Shown piece after piece: positions 19,501-30,454 of a stretch of 64,000 bases of DNA. This stretch comes from Paracentrotus lividus (Eukaryota > Echinodermata > Echinoidea > Camarodonta > Echinidae). The stretch is taken from positions 24,741,659-24,805,658 of the forward strand of contig CALNVZ010003426.1 in NCBI GenBank assembly GCA_940671915.1, in the 5' to 3' direction. The position numbers were made by a program, and so were the translations under genes. The stretch's first letter is position 1; each line of letters starts with the position of its first letter. The notes beneath the pieces were generated by a model. It was not told where the DNA came from. It did not search any database and saw only the letters and a list, made by a program, of their open reading frames with translations.

Positions 19501-22500
19501 CTGACTTACATAAACAGGCCTCTTGACCACTCTGCTTGCAGATGGGAACAAGGGTACACCACCAAAGAACCTCTGATCTGTAAGGAAACAGCACAAATTG
19601 TTGTGTTATAACCTCATTAAAACAAGTTTCCATTGTACCGGTACTTCATCAAAGCACAAATAACATATCATATGAAGAGAAAAATGAGCTTCAGAAAGTG
19701 TTTCAACTGCATAACTCTCAGTGTGTTAGATTTGATGTTTGATTTGCATATATGAATGGTAATAAATTCAGAAACAAATCAAGAGGAAATTAAATATGAA
19801 TAAGCTCATAACCTTTTAATATCTTAATGTTATTTTTATATGTAGATGATATGTTTTTATAATATGTACATGATATTTATAGCAAGATGATAATTATGTT
19901 AAAGAAAGTGTGTTTCAAAAATGGTATATTTAAAAGAAATTTTTCAATGGAGTCTTGCTTGAAGACTTTTAGACTTGAAGCCAGTTGTTCAGAGGATCTA
20001 AATGCAGGAAAGGATACCTAGCATTAGATTTGAAAGTTACATTCAAATATTCAAAGCCCATGCATCTTACTTGCGAAATGGTTGAAGTATCTATCCTCTC
20101 GTCCAAATATCTGAGCTGGCCTCACGATGACGGCTTCAGGAAACTCTTCCCTTACAACTCTCTCTCCAGCAGCCTGCAATCATCATCAAACAATAAACAA
20201 GCAAATATTGTACAGATTGTTCAATAGTCAAGCAAATTAATTAATAATAAAAAATAAAAAAATTTGCCCATTCATACAAGATTGAGAACTCCCATGAAAG
20301 TGAAAAAAGGTTTTGAAGACAAATGTATTCAATAATAAGTGACTCAAATTCTAAACAATGTTGAGGTATCATTCAAAAGCCAAATTTTCATTTAAGATTA
20401 TATTGATTCAAATCCAGTTATAAAAATCTAAATTTAGGTTACACTTTATTGAAACACTATTGTGAAAAGTGCTTAATAAATTAGATTATGACTCCATCAG
20501 AAGTGCCAACTTTTAAAATTAGTCCTCATAGAAGATATGGATCTTGTTTTACCTCAGAAGGCCTCTTATTCTCTTGAACATATTTATTCATCCTGATTCA
20601 CAATAAGAAATGTGGAAGTAGAGATTTAGAAAGTTGCCTTAGTAGAAATTAAGAACTTCAAGGTTCCCACACCTTAGTAGTGATTAAGAAGGTTACCATA
20701 CCTTAGTTCTGAGAAACTTGGCAGGAGAGGCCATATCAGCACCCAACGCTGAGACATGGATTAGTCTTGGTACCCCAGCCTCCTTGCAAATCTTGGCTAG
20801 ATTGCGAGGAGCTTCAATGTTGATATCTTCAAAGGTAAAGTGCCTGCAGGGAGAGACACAGAGAGAGTAAGCATGAAAAAATGTTAAATTGAGAGATACA
20901 CAGAATGTGAGAGCGAGTAAGGAGATTTCAAATAGCACATCTACATGCTGACTGTGAAGAGATGATGACATTCTTTATGAAAGCTTTTGATACTTCAGGC
21001 GACCCGTTAAACAAAAATTTATCAATATTGTTTGATACTCTCAATATATTCACAAAATTTTATTGATCAAAAGTCACATTCTTGACAGTTCCACTTCCAT
21101 TAGGTGCAGCCACATGGATAAACGGCGTTATGTATGGCACTTAGCTGAAATAGGTGGGGTTTTTTGCCTTAAAATTTCACCATTACCAGAGTCCTAATGT
21201 TTGCCTATGATGCCCCTTTACATTGATTCTAATTGGCCTGATCAGTGCCCAATCCAAAAGACCTTGTTTTGGCCTTGGTGATTTCAGGTACCCTTTCTAG
21301 ACATTTACATTCATACTGTAATGAGAATAACTGGTCTTGTCCTAAAATATTTGTAAGGCTTGTGAGAGATATAAAACTTGGAGGATGTACCTTGTCTCAT
21401 AGTCTTTGCCGAGGAGGTTGACCACAACAGTACAGTGCTGTACAATATCTCTGATCACATCATGCTGGCGAAGGTCATATTGCTGTAAATATTCAAACGT
21501 GATTGTTAAAATCATCAAACCTTTTAATCTTCACGAATATCCCTTTCATGAATGCTATACATATTTATAGAACTTCATTCATAGAAATTCATAGAGAATC
21601 GTCCCTTTGTAGATAGTTGGCTTACTGTGGATGCAGAAAAATCAAATAAGCACATTAGTGAAGATTTGGTAAAAATCGGATAGATGATAAGAAAGTTATG
21701 AGTATTTGAATATTGAGATCTCTAATGACATATGAAATCTCCCACTGGCAACGCAGTCACCATTTGTGATGTCACAAAGGGAGAACTGCCCATATGGTGT
21801 GCACAAAAACTATTCAAAATGTCTCTTTATTTTCATTCTAATGATATAACAACTTTTCTTTTCATGTAATATTATGACTTTCATATATTTACATGTCATC
21901 CCATAAAAAGATTCTTTATTCTCCCATTTAGAATCGAGAAAAAAAGGATTTTAGTACAATGTGCACAATAGATATGGGAAAAATCTCCCTGCATTACATC
22001 ACACATCATGGTCGTGTTGCCAATCGGAGGATCTCCATATCATAAGTGATCTCAAAATCTAAAAATTCATATCTCTCTTATTCATTGCCTGATTTTTCTG
22101 AAACTTTTACCAATATGTTCTGGGGGTTTGTTCCATTCACTGGAGCCAAATTTCTCTGAGGGGATAATTCCCCTTTAATGTAATCATAACTCATAGAAAT
22201 GCATACATGTATGTGTTTGGTGGTTTCTACAATGGCTATTTGCTTTTAAATCCATCATATGCAGGGAATAATTTCCTTGTATCAAATCATCATTAACAAT
22301 GCATAAATAAATTTTTTAACAGATTGATGTGACGCAAACAAAATATACATGTTTGTGGGTACATACATTAACACGGCATGTAGCTTGTAAAAAGATTACA
22401 CGCAAATATAACAAGCAGACCAATATTGTGCAATGTACCTCATGCTCCTTTACATTTAGATCCTGTAATTTAACGCCGCATAATAAATTTAGATATCAAA

Positions 22501-25500
22501 TTAGAGCTAGTTTTATGGTCATTGAGAGGATTTTTTGTCAATGATTTTAGAAAGTGTCAGGCAATGCAATATACAGAATACTGAATGCGGGAGGCCTGCA
22601 GCAAGGCTACAGGGGAGTTATGGGCGGACAACTGGGGAGGTGCTAGCCTCATCCCATACATTTAGTTTGTACTGGAACCCACAAATAAATCATTCATTAC
22701 ATCTTATCAATCAAATGTCATATACATTGATGTTAATTGTTTTTGTTTTTTTACAACTATAATTGTTATTCCATTACAGTTATCTGAAAACATAATTGAT
22801 GTACAATTGAAGACCATATTTGCTATGCAAATTTTTGGCTAAAACTTATTCCCTGTTTAATACCATCAACATGTTTTGACCCACATTGCCTATTAGTTCT
22901 ATAAATAGAATATACATAGTATTCTTACCCTAAACATGATCTGACCCAGGTCACCCATTAGTTTCATAGGTTGAACATAGTATTCATCACATCGATGGGG
23001 CACTACCACTTGGGATCCTTCACGACCTGTCAAATTCAAGGAAACAACAATTTATTGTATATTACTATCATTATAAAGGAAAGAAACAATTTATTCGCTA
23101 TTTGGTGTTCAAAAGATTTGTCCTCAAAGCGGTCAAATTTTAAAGGAAACCGCATTCATAAAAAACACACTGTATGTGTAGCAAAATTATGTGAGCATCC
23201 CTCACAAGGAACATGTACATACAGTTCCGCTTCACATCATTTGCTACACTACCCCTACAGTGAGGTAAATAAGTATGTGGTAGTGGTATGAAATACCTTG
23301 AATGCTTGAGCATCACGGTAGCACAGCCAAAGCGGGTTGATAAATAACATTTCACTTTTCAAATGGTATTACAGGTACATATGGAGGGGGAATTGTACTC
23401 TATGTAAACACCTATTTAATAAATCGTTATCATTTTCTTGAAATCTTCTTATTTTCATTTCTTAGATGGTCTCCATACTGAAGTTTTCTAACAAAAATCA
23501 GGTCAATACTCTTTAGAATTAGTATGATAGAGCTGAACATGGTTTCTTTTTGACAAGATAATTAGCAAACCATAATGTCACTCACTGATTTTTGGATATC
23601 TTTGTAAATAATTAAAAAGTATAACAATTTCATATTTCACGTCTTGAGCCAAATGCCCAACTCTTAAATATTGCGAACACCTGCAATTTGGAATTGTTCA
23701 AAATACGAAAAATCTTCTCCTTTTTTTTCTTTTCTTTGCAAAAGTTTCAGGCAGTGTAAGCATTTTCATAAAGATTCGTTAATTCATTTTTATATAGAGT
23801 GATAATCATATTAGCACTTCATCTTTATACTGCATAGTATTTGTACCAATAAAAATTGTAGGTGCTTATAAAACCTCTAATCATCTTTATCATTGAATAT
23901 TTTTTTTATAGAATCTCAATTTTGACAGCAGAAGAGAATACACTACTCACCAAGTCTAGTGACAATATATTTTCCAAGGAAGCCATTACCACCAAACACT
24001 GCTGCCACGATACCACTGAAAGATGAGCGTCCACCCCTACCCTTAGGGACCAGGGAGTGATGATACGTCCCCTTGGAACGATGCGGCTGCAGACATACCA
24101 CCGTACTTGCACTACTTCGTAAAACCAGGGTTGGGACTGTGAGAAGATACAAATTAAACATGATTTCAAAAATTAATAGTTTCTTCCATAATTGGCTCAC
24201 ATTATAAGTGCTTAGAAATATCAAGGGGGAAAATATGTACATGTATTAAGCACTAACACTATAAGTGCTTTAAATATCAAAAGGCAAAAATGTATTATAC
24301 AAATATACAGACCTTGAGCAAAAATGGTTAAATCTATAGATCGCAGCTTATGAAATATTTCTATTTCCTGAAGTTCTTTACCCCTGAAGGAAATGGGGAT
24401 ATTCAAGTAGCTAAGATAGTGTAGATTTACGCATTCTTGCGAATGAAGGAACGTATCTTTGTTTTATATCCCTCATCCAAAAAAAATTATTTAGAAAGAA
24501 AATTACAATAAAATGAAATAAATAAATAAAGTGTTTTTTAACAGATAACAACGAGATTTTAATCAAAGTTTCAGTTCTTGATTTGAAAGTCTAATACCAA
24601 TTGAGTAATTATTTTACTATTTTGGTGAGCATAGCTAACTTTTTTGTCCTGAAGTACTTAGAAAAGGTACTTAAATCTGGATCCTAAAGCAATTTTCGCA
24701 TAATTTTCTTTTCAAAATTGTGCAGCTAGGTTATCAAGCTTTCATTTTAAAAGATAGATATAAGACTTGTTACCAATTGAGCGACTTTTTTTTTTTATTT
24801 TGATGAGCATAGCTAGCCAACTTTGTTAGCTATGCTAACACACACACACACACACAAGAAGAGAACCTATTACAAATTCCACGGTAACGCAAATTGTGGT
24901 ATGATTGCCAGGATTGCATGACAATTGTTCCGTTAAGAATTGCTCCGAAAAAACATGCCAGCAGCAATTGATATTGAGCAAAGCCATGTAGGGACTGTGG
25001 CGAGATATGAGTGAGAAGATTAAATGTGTTCCCGAGGGTTTTTCCACTGCATCAGGAAAAAAATTGGGAGTGTTTTTTTATTTATGACAATATGACTTTA
25101 TGAGTTCAAAATATATGACAAATGCTTCACGACAATTGCTCCGCTGACAACTGCTCTGCCGATATTTGCTCCGCATTTAGCCTTTTAGGACATTTAGTCT
25201 AGATCTACTCTGCCGGCAAATGTTTCGGTGACATCGATCTATGCTCTGCCGTCTCAGATCGATCTAAGACATGGTTAGTCAGAGTAACAGTTACGCCTAG
25301 ATCTAAATTTATTTTAAATGTCACTTGTTAGACTCTAACGTTAAATAGATTTTATAATGCTCAGCAGACAAAAAAGTGGCGGGTAGATTCTAACTTAGAT
25401 CTACAACAGAAATTCTTTCCCAAAATCATTGTGATTACTACTAGCATTCTAACTAGCTACAAAGACATGGTGATGCACGTTGAAATTGGTATACCCAGTT

Positions 25501-27398
25501 ATTGGGTGTCCGGACAGGTCGGGTGTACGGACAGTCTATTTTTATTGGCCATTTGAAAAGGTTTAAAAGCAATATTTTTGTAGCTTTTTAGCCCAAAATG
25601 GTAGAAAATATTGTGGAGAACAAATATTGATGATGATAAGCAATATTTAACTCATATTTTTTTGCTTAATATCAGGGCAAAAAATATTGCTTCATTTTTG
25701 TTAAGTGTCTGGACACCCAACCCCCCATCCTACTCCACAAATATGCACGACGCTCGAATGATCACGTTAGCATATGAAATACACTACCATTGTGCCTTCC
25801 AATGAACAATAGTCACGATAAAATTTAGACTCGTCATTTTTTTTTTGGTATAAGTCCTCATTTCTTCATACGTTTTCAATTCGTTAAAGTTCCTATTTAT
25901 ATTTCTCTTCTTCATTCTAAAAAGTATTGAAAGAGTGGCTTTCTGCCGCACGTTTTGTGAAGTCGAGTCTTGCACTTTTGCAGTTTTTCTTGCGAAATGG
26001 GTACACTTTGGTTATGATAGACAGCGCGCACGATTTAAAAAAAGCGGTCTTTCGGGAATAGCTGAATCGCGTTGTTCAGTTGCCGTCAACCCACTTCAGT
26101 CATCGCAACCAGGAGGCGGAGCTTCACCAGGCTTCACGCGATAGCTAATCAGAGCGCCCAATTCCAACAATCAAAATGCATTGTCCTCTAGCTCTGTACG
26201 AACGAACTTGGGCATAATCTGAAGTCACCAGTCCATTCACTCCCGTTCATTTCATCAGTGGCGGAGACATCGTTTCACGCCATTGTCATTGATTGACTTT
26301 GTATGGTGGTGTAACCATAATTCGCGCAGAACCTTAATTCACGCACGACGGATATCTCAAAAAGTAATCAATATCGTGAAAATCTGATAGCACCATCAGA
26401 AAGAGGGACCAAAAATTGCTTAGGATCCAAACTTTCGTCACGGTATGTTGTATCGAATTGTGAAATTATTGACCAAACATCGAAAAATTACGTGTCCGTT
26501 GCCAAAATTCAGAGTTTTTTGACAAGGGTTTGGAAATCATCATTTTCCGAGTTAATATCATAAAATTATGAGATGATATTAATATCATCTTATTCTATGA
26601 AATTTTGACTTACATTTAGAATCTACTGTTATTCCCTTTCCTTAGACTGATGGAATTTCTTGATAAATCTTTGTCAAACGCTCGTGGGGGAATTAAGGTC
26701 ACACTGTTTTGTTGACTTTTTCAGCAGAATGCGCGATCGTTCGATCAACATAGAATTTTGAAATCGCGATATCGTCAAAACCCTTGGCTTTGATCTAGTT
26801 CACTTCTTCGTTTGGCGATTCGGAGTTTAGAATTTTGCCGTTTATTTGGTAATCATAGTTTTCGTTGATTTTGAGTAAAACATGAAATATTGTTGATTGA
26901 ATGTGGCAATTTTTATAATCTTTGAAATTTGCGCGAACTATGGTCTCCCCATCATACACAGTGAGCGAGCAGAGAGGAAACAAATTGGCGGATATAGCCC
27001 GAACTTGTAGACATTTCCATGTGTGATGTTGGCTGGCTGTGTCCAAGTAATAGATAGATCAAGGAAAGACAATGAAATGGTTCGGCATGTTCGGTTCTCT
27101 ACCGACCCCGTTCGGCTGGGCCTGGGCTTGGAGCGGGCTGCCGCGGGCCGGGCCCAGCCTACGTACGGCGCAGAAAGACCCTCGTTTGCAGCCACTGACG
27201 GCTTGGTTTCAAAGCCAAATCATTTCCCTTATTTTCATTTCATTCTTTACCTGTTATATACAAAATATGTTTAAGAATATTTATTATCACTGAAGAATCA
27301 ATTCAATGGTATAAACTAATTCATATGTACAAAAATCTATTGAAATGTTGATACTTACGACCCAAAATCGAACTTTTCCTGGCTGCCAGTGCCGCCAT
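16335..27398 (-). CDS. NDUFA9: NDUFA9, complex I 39-kDa accessory subunit, complete spliced gene
   Basis: This gene encodes the nuclear-coded Rossmann-fold subunit at the matrix/membrane arm junction of mitochondrial NADH:ubiquinone oxidoreductase. Ten exons on the minus strand join to 378 aa plus TAA: 27398-27359, 24136-23951, 23026-22929, 21482-21391, 20843-20702, 20173-20071, 19577-19510, 18240-18164, 17290-17128, 16502-16335. All introns are GT-AG and the frame holds throughout. The first about 50 residues are rich in R, S and A and poor in acids, as in a mitochondrial presequence. The nucleotide-binding loop GGNGFLG is at residues 62-68. SPAKFLRTK at 178-186 occupies the place of the SDR YxxxK, with Phe for Tyr. 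[11 protein letters not shown] (204-214) and the C-terminal [11 protein letters not shown] are family hallmarks. The length is almost that of vertebrate NDUFA9 (about 377). Identification is from remembered family features. Confidence 0.96.
16504..16785 (-). mobile_element. tRNA-derived SINE in NDUFA9 intron 9
   Basis: Read on the minus strand, the head carries pol III box-like signals: TAGTCTAGTGG (A box, 16764-16774) and GAGTTCGATTCCC (B box, 16719-16731). The body ends in ACGCTTTGAGCCACCATGG, then AAAAAGCACATAATAAAT, resembling the GCGCTTTGAGC...AAAGCGCTATATAAAT tail of many animal SINEs. It is about 280 bp, in the same orientation as NDUFA9, and touches the last intron's 3' splice region. 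Confidence 0.75.
17128..17290 (-). CDS. NDUFA9: NDUFA9 coding exon 9
   Basis: Encodes residues 269-323, including [17 protein letters not shown] and [12 protein letters not shown]. Acceptor TTGTGCAG, donor CTG|GTATGT, 163 bp. Confidence 0.95.
18164..18240 (-). CDS. NDUFA9: NDUFA9 coding exon 8
   Basis: Encodes residues 244-268 plus two bases ([20 protein letters not shown]). Acceptor GATTTTAG, donor GG|GTGAGT, 77 bp. Confidence 0.94.
18780..19460. repeat. Repeat patch in NDUFA9 intron 7
   Basis: Repeated phrases like AAAGGGCATC...GGCCATTTTTT occur at 18800-18925 and again in diverged form at 19315-19385. An AT-rich stretch between them (TTTATTTATCTATTTTATTT, then ATGAAACAATACATTATAAT) resembles the 3' end of a retroelement inserted in the repeat. 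Naming a family is not possible by eye. Confidence 0.45.
19510..19577 (-). CDS. NDUFA9: NDUFA9 coding exon 7
   Basis: Encodes residues 221-243 ([12 protein letters not shown], then VVKRPVY). Acceptor CCTTACAG, donor TAT|GTAAGT, 68 bp. Confidence 0.94.
20071..20173 (-). CDS. NDUFA9: NDUFA9 coding exon 6
   Basis: Encodes residues 187-220 plus one base ([20 protein letters not shown]). Acceptor GATTGCAG, donor CAA|GTAAGA, 103 bp. Confidence 0.95.
20702..20843 (-). CDS. NDUFA9: NDUFA9 coding exon 5
   Basis: Encodes residues 139-186. It includes [11 protein letters not shown], where SDR enzymes have their catalytic Ser region, and FLRTK at the YxxxK position. Acceptor CCCTGCAG, donor AAG|GTATGG, 142 bp. 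Confidence 0.95.
21391..21482 (-). CDS. NDUFA9: NDUFA9 coding exon 4
   Basis: Encodes residues 109-138 plus two bases, including [12 protein letters not shown], the beta-strand and glycine of the Rossmann core. Acceptor ATTTACAG, donor AG|GTACAT, 92 bp. Confidence 0.95.
21605..22175. mobile_element. Long imperfect palindromic element in NDUFA9 intron 3
   Basis: The right half, read as its complement, matches the left half with indels. Shared phrases include TTGGTAAAA, TTATGA...TTTT, ATTGAGATC, CTGGCAAC and a CACCAT/GACCAT phrase followed by TGTGATGT. The arms are about 250 bp each and no ORF is present. It resembles the foldback MITEs common in echinoderm introns. Confidence 0.6.
22929..23026 (-). 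CDS. NDUFA9: NDUFA9 coding exon 3
   Basis: Encodes residues 76-108 ([17 protein letters not shown] and MGDLGQIMF), a segment highly typical of the family. Acceptor TTTGACAG, donor AGG|GTAAGA, 98 bp. Confidence 0.95.
23951..24136 (-). CDS. NDUFA9: NDUFA9 coding exon 2 (Rossmann GxxGxxG)
   Basis: Encodes residues 14-75 and one further base. It contains the start of the Rossmann fold, [16 protein letters not shown]. Acceptor TTCTCACAG, donor G|GTGAGT, 186 bp. Confidence 0.95.
24837..24856 (+). repeat. (AC)n microsatellite
   Basis: A simple AC run in NDUFA9 intron 1. Confidence 0.9.
25130..25260 (+). repeat. Short degenerate repeat ACAATTGCTCCGCTG
   Basis: Roughly 20-bp units (ACAATTGCTCCGCTGAC, AACTGCTCTGCCGAT, ATTTGCTCCG and similar) occur here. 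Related copies lie at 24918-24950. NDUFA9 intron 1. No coding potential. Confidence 0.5.
26314..26944. mobile_element. MITE-like element in NDUFA9 intron 1
   Basis: The ends ACCATAATTCGCGCA (left) and TGCGCGAACTATGGT (right) are inverted with 1 mismatch in 15 bases. The 631-bp body has no ORF. A perfect AT palindrome GATGATATTAATATCATC lies at its centre (about 26572). No target duplication was recognised. Confidence 0.55.
27359..27398 (-). CDS. NDUFA9: NDUFA9 coding exon 1
   Basis: Encodes residues 1-13 plus one base. ATG is in the context TTCAAGATGGCGG. Donor C|GTAAGT. A poly-A tract on + (27429-27460) lies just upstream of the 5' end. Confidence 0.88.
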
Positions 27399-27428
27399 CT
27401 TGAACCCGGATGGTGTCACGTCAATGTC

Positions 27429-27460
<32 letters not shown>
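27429..27460 (+). repeat. Poly-A homopolymer just upstream of NDUFA9
   Basis: A run of about 32 A on + (T on the NDUFA9 strand), ending 30 bp before the NDUFA9 ATG. It probably lies in the promoter or 5' UTR. Confidence 0.9.
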
Positions 27461-27463
<3 letters not shown>

Positions 27464-27859
27464 AAAGGAAAACCTTTTCCCTCAAAAACTCGGTGTTCGA
27501 TAATACTATCAACTGGGGTTTTTAAAATGAATATTTAAAGCTATGTTGAATACTGAAATAGCCTGTGAGGGTATATATACTGTTTACATAGGCTTCGGAA
27601 GATTTTCAGGATTGGGGGGGCTCAATTTTTCACCAACTGTTTTGGGATTTTTTTTTTTAAATTACCCCCCCCCCCCAAACATACGTTGACAGAGTTTTTG
27701 AAAATGCCGAAGTCTTCTTTTAATTTTTTTTTAATTTTTTTTTTTATTTTATAAAAAACAAAACAAAATAGTATTCCTACTTAATATCAAACTAAGATGA
27801 TCATTATCTTAAATTCTAAAAAAAAAAAAAATCTTAGATCTGTTGAAAACTTTTGATAT

Positions 27860-28660
27860 ATCAAACTAAAAACTGCGTTTTTTGTGCTATAAAGAAGATA
27901 TTTATCTGAGTCATCAAACGATGCGAGCGCGAAGCGCGGGCCGATTTTTTCTTATATATCATCCTGAAAACAATGTATTTTAACCGTTTTTTTCTTGCTA
28001 TGCTTATAAGAACATATTTATCTCATTAAACAATGCGAGCGCGAAGCGCGAGCTGAAAACTTTTGATATATCAACCTAAAAAAAATGCATTTTGAGCGTT
28101 TTTTTCGCTATGTTTACAAAAAAATATATTTATGTCATTAAACAATGCGAGCGCGAAGCGCGAGCTCAAAATTTTTGATTTAGCAACCTGAAAAGAGTGC
28201 ATTTTAAGCGCTTTTTGTGCTATGGTTATAAAAAAGATATTTATCTCATTAAACAATGCGAGCGCAAAGCGCGAGCTGAAAATTTTTGATATATCAACCT
28301 GAAAACAGTGCATTCTGAGGGTTTTTTCGCTATGTTTACAAGAAGATATTTTTCTCATCAAAAAGTACGAGCGCGAAGCGCGAGCTCAAAATTTTTGATT
28401 TAGCAACCTGAAAAGTGTGCATTTTAAGCTTTTTTTGTGCTATGGTTATAAAGAAGATATTTATCTCATTAAACAATGCGAGCGCGAAGCGCGAGCTGAA
28501 AATTTTTGATATATCAACCTGAAAAGTGTGCATTTTAAGCGTTTTTCCGCTATGCTTATAAAGAGGATATTTATCTCATTAAACAATGCGAGCGCGAAGC
28601 GCGAGCTGAAAATTTTTGATAATTATATCAACCTGAAAAGTGTGCATTCTAAGTGCTTTT
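27860..28660. repeat. 111-bp tandem array with GCGAGCGCGAAGCGCGAGCT core
   Basis: Seven copies have cores at 27923, 28035, 28147, 28258, 28367, 28478 and 28588, spaced 109-112 bp. Each unit holds the near-palindromic core, then a phrase like TTTGATATATCAACCTGAAA and a TGCATTTTAAGCG phrase. Because 111 is divisible by three, the minus strand shows a repetitive 37-residue reading frame, which I treat as an artefact of the array. Confidence 0.9.
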
Positions 28661-28756
28661 TGTTAAAAATAACTTAAAGAGAACTGATACATAAGCGTTT
28701 CAAAAACAAATTGGGAGCAGAGAGGGGGCTCAATGATATCGACCATCGCAAACGCA

Positions 28757-29033
28757 CTCGGGGGGAGGGGGGGGGGGGGAGGGGGGCGGGGGGGGGGGGA
28801 GGGTGCGTGTGGGAAGGGTGGGGGGGCGGGGTGGGGGGGGGGGGGGGGGGGGGGGAGGGGGGGGGGGGGGGGGGGGCGGGGGGGGCGGGGGGGGTAGGGG
28901 GGGTGGGGGGGGGGGTGGGGGAGGGGGGGGGGGGGGAGGGGGGGGTGGGGGGTGTGGGGGGGTGGGGGGGGGGGGGGGGTGGTGGGGGGGGGGGAGGGGG
29001 GTGGGGTGGGGGGTGGGGGGGGGGGGAGGGGGC
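28757..29033 (+). repeat. About 275-bp almost pure poly-G tract
   Basis: The + strand is almost entirely G, with isolated A, T and C. Runs of four or more G occur throughout, giving strong G-quadruplex potential. Gly-rich or Pro-rich frames here are low-complexity shadows, not genes. The exact length may be affected by sequencing error. Confidence 0.9.
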
Positions 29034-29956
29034 TTATTGTTTGAGCCCCAACCAATATATTAGGGACCCTTGTCATTCTGGAAAAAAAAAGGTTAAACAG
29101 AAAGACATGCGATCCGTTCCAGCGAGCGAGCAGCATGAGCTAAAAAGTTTGACAAGAAAAATTTGAAATATGAGCATTTAAAAAAAAATTTTGAGCAGAA
29201 GGGGGACTCAAACATATCAAAGCCCCTCCCAAACACCGGGGGGGGGCTCAATGGCTGAGCTCCAACCTAGATACTAGTTCCTATGTTCCTATTTAAAAAA
29301 AAAAACAAAACTATGATGTGCGAGCGCGCAGCGCGAGCTAAAAACTTTATGAATAGAGACCTGAAATACAAACTTTTCATTTAAAAAAATTTGGGTGGGA
29401 GCCAAATGATATCCTTAGTAAGATTATGGGAATGGCTTAATGATGTCTGAGTCCCCTCCACAAAAAAAAAAAAAAAAGACAACAAAACAATAATAATACA
29501 AATCTTGGGGCTATAGGGCGATCGCCGAATCTGTACGGCATCAAAAATATTGGGGGGGGGGCTCAACGATATCTGAGCCCAATATTTTTTTTGGGGGGCT
29601 GTGCCCCCCCCCCAGCCCCCCCCCGGTTCCGAAGCCCATGATATATATATTTTTTTATTATTATTAATTTTTTTTAAACTGAGCCTTGGGCCGGGGTCAC
29701 AACCAAGCCCCTCCTCCTAGCTGCGTCTGTCTAGATCTCACCCTTTCGTTTGCTTTGGGCTCAGTCGAATGCCTGAGCTATATAGCTTAACTAGACCTCT
29801 ATACTCGCAAGAGAAATCAGTTACGTGCGCCGGACCAAAAACTTACTTTTAGTTTCAAAAGAAGTGCCTAAAAATCAACATTTCGGGGCCTTTGCAGGCC
29901 CCGCTACTCTAGCCGTTTTTCTTTAAGGATGAAAACTTAAACATCTATAGAGAAGA

Positions 29957-29987
<31 letters not shown>

Positions 29988-30170
29988 GTCACAATAAATC
30001 GTTCGTTTTGGGGAAAAACTAACGGACACGACCTTTTTTTTTAAAAATAAATATAAATTCGTTTAAGAAATTAGCATTGAAAGTTTTTTAATTTCAATCG
30101 CCATTTATAAAAAATAGGGGTGTTTTCAGAGGAATTGCTGTTTTGGGGTAAAAAAAATTCCGGACAGTGT
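29034..30170. other. Repeat-derived intergenic DNA, no gene
   Basis: It holds diverged relatives of the 111-bp unit (a GCGAGCGCGCAGCGCGAGCT core at about 29320), G-rich patches and poly-T runs (29958-29987). No ORF resembles a known protein. Confidence 0.6.
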
Positions 30171-30454
30171 TTACGCCATTAGGGTATTTTTTTTCCAGTC
30201 TGACGTCGAAAATTGTGTAAACAGTGGGCAAGGGGCACGTGCCCCGGGCGGAGCTTCAGGGGGCAAAAAAAAAAAAAAAGGGGGAAAGGAAAAAAAGAAG
30301 AAAAAAACAGAAACAGAAAGGAAGAAGAAGAAGAAGAAGAAGAAGAAAAATGAGATCGGTAATGCACAGTGAATATTCATGGCCATGTTTCCTCCCATTA
30401 TTAATTTTGGCGCCCCCTACATAGCATCACTATAGGGTACACACGAGTAAATCA

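Noticed and set aside
28071-28533. Repetitive 37-residue protein frame on the minus strand
   Set aside because: The DNA unit is 111 bp, so any open frame repeats every 37 residues. Copies with 109, 110 or 112 bp break the frame.
28663-29166. Long Pro-rich (- strand) and Gly-rich (+ strand) reading frames
   Set aside because: They are translations of the poly-G tract with no start context, splice signals or complex sequence.
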